A stretch of 64,000 nucleotides of DNA from Nipponacmea schrenckii (lineage: Eukaryota > Mollusca > Gastropoda > Lottiidae): assembly GCA_030562195.1 (NCBI GenBank), contig CM060202.1, forward strand, positions 21,066,317 through 21,130,316, given 5' to 3'. The translations under genes and the position numbers were made by a program. The first letter of the stretch is position 1, and each line of letters starts with the position of its first letter. Under the pieces are notes generated by a model, which had not been told where the DNA came from, made no database searches, and saw only the letters and a list, made by a program, of their open reading frames with translations. Positions 59,914-64,000 of this stretch are shown here, piece by piece.

Positions 59914-61003
59914 TAAGTTAAGACATCTGGTTCAATGAAGCATGACAGTTGTTCAGTTGAAGATTACAATATTTATTATAAACAGTCTTACTTCTTATTA
60001 TAAAGAAGTTATTATTGATTGCTGATTTTATTATAAATGACTGTCTTCGTCATGCTAGTAAACAGATCGAGTGTTATACAAAGCAGAAATAACTCTCCGA
60101 TGAGGCTTACAAATCATCGTCTCCCACGAGGACCTTGCTGATTTTAACACGAAAGCAGTCAGCTTTGACCTAGGGTATGATGTGACACGCTAGCTCTGAG
60201 TCACCATTGATCTAAACTATCATATCCAACTAGCTAGTAGATTGTTTCCCAATAGCAGTGAGTAACCATCAAATGTATGTCAATGGGTGTAAATTTGACA
60301 TAAAATTGTGCAAACTTCTGGTTAAATGTTTTGAAGTGCTATCAATCGAATGTGTGTATAGTATTATAGAACAACGAGATGATTCATACCATGGTTGGTT
60401 TTTATCTATTGAATATGCGTTACATAAACCCCCTTTCTTGGTATAGCCTTACATTAAAAAAACACACAAAGAAAAATTAACTTTTTAATAGAATGCAAGA
60501 AAAGAAATAACAAATATAAATACTAGTACATAATGGACGGAATGTACAATCAAGTCGACAGAAACAGAATCATAAACTTGATATAAGGCCGCCAATTTAT
60601 TCGCCGTTACTAGGCAATGACGTCATAAGAGTAGATATGACGTCATTTTTCTTTTTACGTTAGGAAAAATGGTGGACAATGTCAGATGGAAATATTATAG
60701 AATTAATTATCTACACGAGTATTGTATACCATTAAGGGAATTCTTAACAAAACATCATAATTATTCTACAGTTTAAACGCTCATTAAGATTATCCATAAA
60801 TAAATGAAGAAAATGGAATTTCAGCTTAAAGAAAGAATGGCACAGTAGAATTAGTTATATTTGGTGTGATTTGACCAGTTTGACGTGGTAAAGGTACGGA
60901 GAGACTTATCCTCAACTAGTTCTACATGGACTTTGTACTGTTTAATAGAGGCTATAGTCCCTTAGTAACATGAGAATAAGAAGAATAGTGTTTTTCTGAT
61001 TTT

Positions 61004-62272
61004 CTACCCGGATGCAGAAGTGACCACCGAACTAACAGCGTCCGCCAAAACCACAAAAAACACAATAACATAAATTATAACAGCAATTATCCAAATTAGA
61101 CCTAAAACCAAACTGATGATAGATAGAATTTTAGCCAAATTTCCTTCTTCTTGAGCTTTGTTAAAATCGTTTCTGTCACTGGACGATTGTGACTGAAAAA
61201 AAAAGTTAGATAGTTATATGTTAGATGATCTTATCTGACTTGGGGACGTTATCTCGCCGAGAAGACGTTATTAAGATCTCTATGAAGTGAAGTTATTCAG
61301 ATCGTAAAGGTATTATCTCGATGTAGTGACGCCGAAGTGGCGTTATTTAAAGCTCAAATAACATTATCTCGACGTAATGGCGTTATTCCTTCATAGTCAT
61401 GATCTATGAGATGACGTTCTTTCGACCAAGTGACGTTATTAAAATTTCAAAGACGGTATCTCTACTAAGTGGTGCTATGTAGGCTGTACCTCCATGACGT
61501 TGTTCTTGTCTCAACGATCAAGTAACGTAATTTAAAATGTATTCCAAGTGTAATCAAGATGCACCGTCACAACATATTGGACACTGAATAATTCCACTAT
61601 CTATACCATGTCAAACTCAAAGCCTGGTCATTATATTAGAGACGGAAAAGACTGTAAATAACTTACCATACAAGCAAAGATAATAGCAACAATACCAGTT
61701 GGGAAGAAACAGCATATACAAGTAAATATGGCGAAACCAAGATGAGAATTTGGTCGGTTTACCACCACAACACTGGTCTGTTGCTGTTGCTGTCCTTGTT
61801 GCTTTAATAAAAGATAAAACAAAATTAATATAGTGGTTGATGGGAACAACAAGGGAATTAAAATTGTACGGTATCCTTACATGCACGTTTATTAGTCTAA
61901 AGGTCGCAACCGTGATACTCGGAGTAACAACAGGTTTTGGATTCTGTAAAAATAGTTTTACACGTATATCAGCTAACCAGCAAAAATGTAAAATAAATGT
62001 AAAAACTTTTCAGCACCATGCAGTGTGTAACGAGGGAAACTTTTCAAGGCATGGACATAATTTTATCTGTTGAGATATCATTATCATGCACAGCCTGTAT
62101 AAGTTCATAGGGCTTCGTTTATTATCCCGTATTACTAGCGAGAACCTACTCCGATTTGCTATAATGCACTGTATAATGATTATTTGAAGGATGATGGCGG
62201 TGAGAAAGGGCAGTACAAGAATAATACTTACTGGGTGGACTTGGCCACCATGTCCTTGCTGGGGATATCCAC
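61004..62272 (-). CDS. Dispanin/CD225-domain membrane protein 5 (5' exon not located)
   Basis: Exons: 62232-62272, 61667-61801 and 61004-61192, phase-matched, TAG stop. The first visible exon encodes GYPQQGHGGQVHP, the second QQGQQQQQTSVVVVNRP then the first CD225 segment [20 protein letters not shown], the third [20 protein letters not shown], the second helix and a SVVTSASG tail. The first visible exon enters in phase 1, so a start exon ending in G (as in copies 2, 3 and 4) is expected upstream. I found none up to 64000, so it may lie to the right. The Gln-rich region is much shorter than in its neighbours. Confidence 0.85.
61995..62165 (-). mobile_element. SINE fragment
   Basis: Has accatgcagtgtgtaacgag, ggaaacttttcaaggc, gcacagcctgtataag and gggcttcgtttattatcccg, aligning with the SINE body. 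It lies in a dispanin 5 intron. Confidence 0.55.
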
Positions 62273-62399
62273 CTTAAATATATAAAATACAACATATTAG
62301 ACATATAACTTTTGTCGAGTTTTTCGTAGATATTACATAACTTGGGTAGAATACTGATAATGATGCTAAGTAGGCGAAGATGAAGCAGATAATGTTGTT

Positions 62400-62745
62400 A
62401 CTGCTGATGATGATAATGAAGAAGGCGATGAGGACGACGATGAAGATGATGACGATGATGAAGAAGAAGAGGAATGATGAGAAGCAAGAAGATGCAATAG
62501 ATGAAAACGACGATGAGGACGATGATAGTAATAATGCTGCTGCAACAGATGATGATGATGAAGAAGTTGACGACGGACAGCGAAGACGACGACGACGACG
62601 ACGATGACGATGATGAAGAACAAGAAGAATGATAAATATGAAGTACATGAAGAAGACGATGAGGACAATGACGATGATAGTAATAATGCAGCTGATGAAA
62701 ATGAAGAAGACGATGACGACGACGTTGATGATTATGATGTGAAGA
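62400..62745. repeat. GAT/GAC/GAA simple repeat
   Basis: Imperfect gatgatgaagacgacgatga runs. The several overlapping long ORFs on both strands encode only acidic/basic or Ser/His/Leu low-complexity peptide and are not supported as genes. Confidence 0.9.
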
Positions 62746-64000
62746 AAGACAGCACAATTAAATGAATCGAGTTTAAAGTCCAAACAATTTTTTTCTAATT
62801 TTGAATAATAATCTTGATATTAAACCAAAAACACTATTTAACTAAAACTGTATGTCAATGGTAAAAAAATAAAAAGTAGGTTAAAAAATGTCATTCATTA
62901 GTTTGAGACTTAGGGCTATTAGTTATTATGGTCTTGGCATATTATTATGTTTGAAAGAATTACAATAGTTCTATTTCTAGTCAGATGTCAGCATTGAGCA
63001 ATAGTAACGTCTTTTTCATCGATTTCCTTAGAATTATCAACACAATATATTACTAGGTCGAATATTGAGGTATTTTTTTGTTTGTTTTGGCAACAGGGAT
63101 AAAGGAAAAAACAGTTACCGACATGTAGAACGTTGGAGAATACGGAGTCCATATGAAAGGCCATATACTGCTATTATTATTCTGTAGGTACGGGTCTTTC
63201 GCGAATTTACACTAACTTTTTTCGAAAAAAATAATTTTTTTTGGTTTTCTGTTTTAAAAAATGTGTCTTTCCAGACCTGTAGATCATAAGATCGGAATGT
63301 AGAATTCTTCCCATTGTACACTTCGTCGTTGTTTTCATGGACTATCTAAATGACATGAAAAACGCTATTAGGTGTAGATTATTAATGTTACCGCTCTGTG
63401 GAAGTTTACAGGCGCAAATTTCATATGGAACGTCTCGGAGGGTTTTTCTCAAATAACATTTTTAAAGAAGAATTGATATGGTGCATTTTGTCTCAAATTT
63501 TGAGGTTTTTTTTAAAATGATATTTTTGAAATTATTTAAATTGAGTTGCGGTACAATTTCGGTATCGATACTACTCCCCCGGTGCCGCCTCTGCTTGAAG
63601 AAGCCTAGGATAAAGATTTCTCTTTTATGGTATTTTCGCTTCCACTTATAACAAGTAACGGTCGTAAAAGATAATTCTATTCATACTTTGGGGTCGCCTA
63701 CGTCAATGTATATCGGACATTACAATCGATTGACCTTAACAACTGTTTTATTTACCTTAGCAACGACATTCTTTTGAATATACATGAATGGGCTTGAGAT
63801 AGATTTGGCCTGATTTCTATTACAATATAAAATGATTGAGGTCTGAAATGGGTCAAGGGTCAAGGATAACTAACTGATTTCTCTGTGAATACTTAAGGTC
63901 TGATAAAATGACAAGATTATGAACTTCATAGTTACTAGAAATGTAAATAAACTTCAAACTAGGAATTTGCTTTTTTTCTCTCTTTTCCCTTATTGCTATT
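62746..64000. other. Right-edge non-coding sequence
   Basis: AT-rich sequence with no recognised gene or repeat array. It is expected to hold the 5' exon and promoter of dispanin 5, which I could not identify. Confidence 0.4.

Larger units (their letters stand above)
57987..61003. other. Intergenic region upstream of dispanin 4
   Basis: Contains a 40-bp period repeat at 58270-58425, the second 40-bp satellite block (58497-59913) and about 1 kb of AT-rich sequence without a convincing gene. Confidence 0.5.

Noticed and set aside
62274..62783. Overlapping long ORFs rich in Ser, His, Ile or Asp/Lys
   Set aside because: Both strands of a GAT/GAC/GAA simple repeat are open; composition is purely low complexity.
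63115..63321. 68-codon minus-strand ORF near the right edge
   Set aside because: No homology, motif or splice context, and it does not match the phase needed for the missing dispanin 5 start exon.
63753..63769. Possible dispanin 5 start exon (MSLL, donor gtaaat)
   Set aside because: It would be 14 nt and end in phase 2, whereas the next exon needs phase 1.

Overview
This is an AT-rich, intron-rich animal nuclear segment. All multi-exon genes use GT-AG introns, none resembles its vertebrate counterpart closely, and the DNA is crowded with short tandem arrays and small palindromic transposons. Gene content and texture fit a lophotrochozoan, most likely a mollusc; this is inference, since nothing in the window names the species.

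Layout. (1) 627-17693, minus strand: the first 24 coding exons (2725 codons, continuous phase) of BLTP1/KIAA1109/Tweek, a giant bridge-like lipid-transfer protein; the 3' half lies beyond the left edge. (2) 19887-24416, plus strand, divergent from BLTP1: six exons joining a rabankyrin-5-like coiled coil, BTB and BACK-like region to an acidic linker and nine C2H2 zinc fingers, with two one-base frameshifts in homopolymer runs. (3) 25335-32523, minus: a complete eight-exon type I membrane receptor of 434 residues with Ig-like domains, one transmembrane helix and a tail carrying an SH3-type proline motif and several tyrosines; one intron holds a 2.2 kb array of a 40-bp satellite. (4) 34142-34927, minus: a one-exon C2H2 zinc-finger protein with an acidic N-terminus and three SUMO-type motifs. 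(5) 36220-62272, minus: a tandem array of five dispanin/CD225-domain genes (the superfamily of IFITM, SynDIG and PRRT2), most with Gln/Gly/Tyr/Pro-rich N-termini and, where found, a first coding exon of exactly 13 nt.

Between and inside these genes lie at least ten tandem-repeat families (periods about 31, 32, 40, 42, 60, 71 and 76 bp), tRNA-derived SINE copies, several MITE-like palindromes, a foldback-like element and a degraded retroelement gag-like ORF. No tRNA, rRNA, CRISPR array or prokaryotic feature was seen. The dispanin array and the Ig receptor are the most biologically interesting accessory content; a shared membrane or immune role is only a hypothesis.
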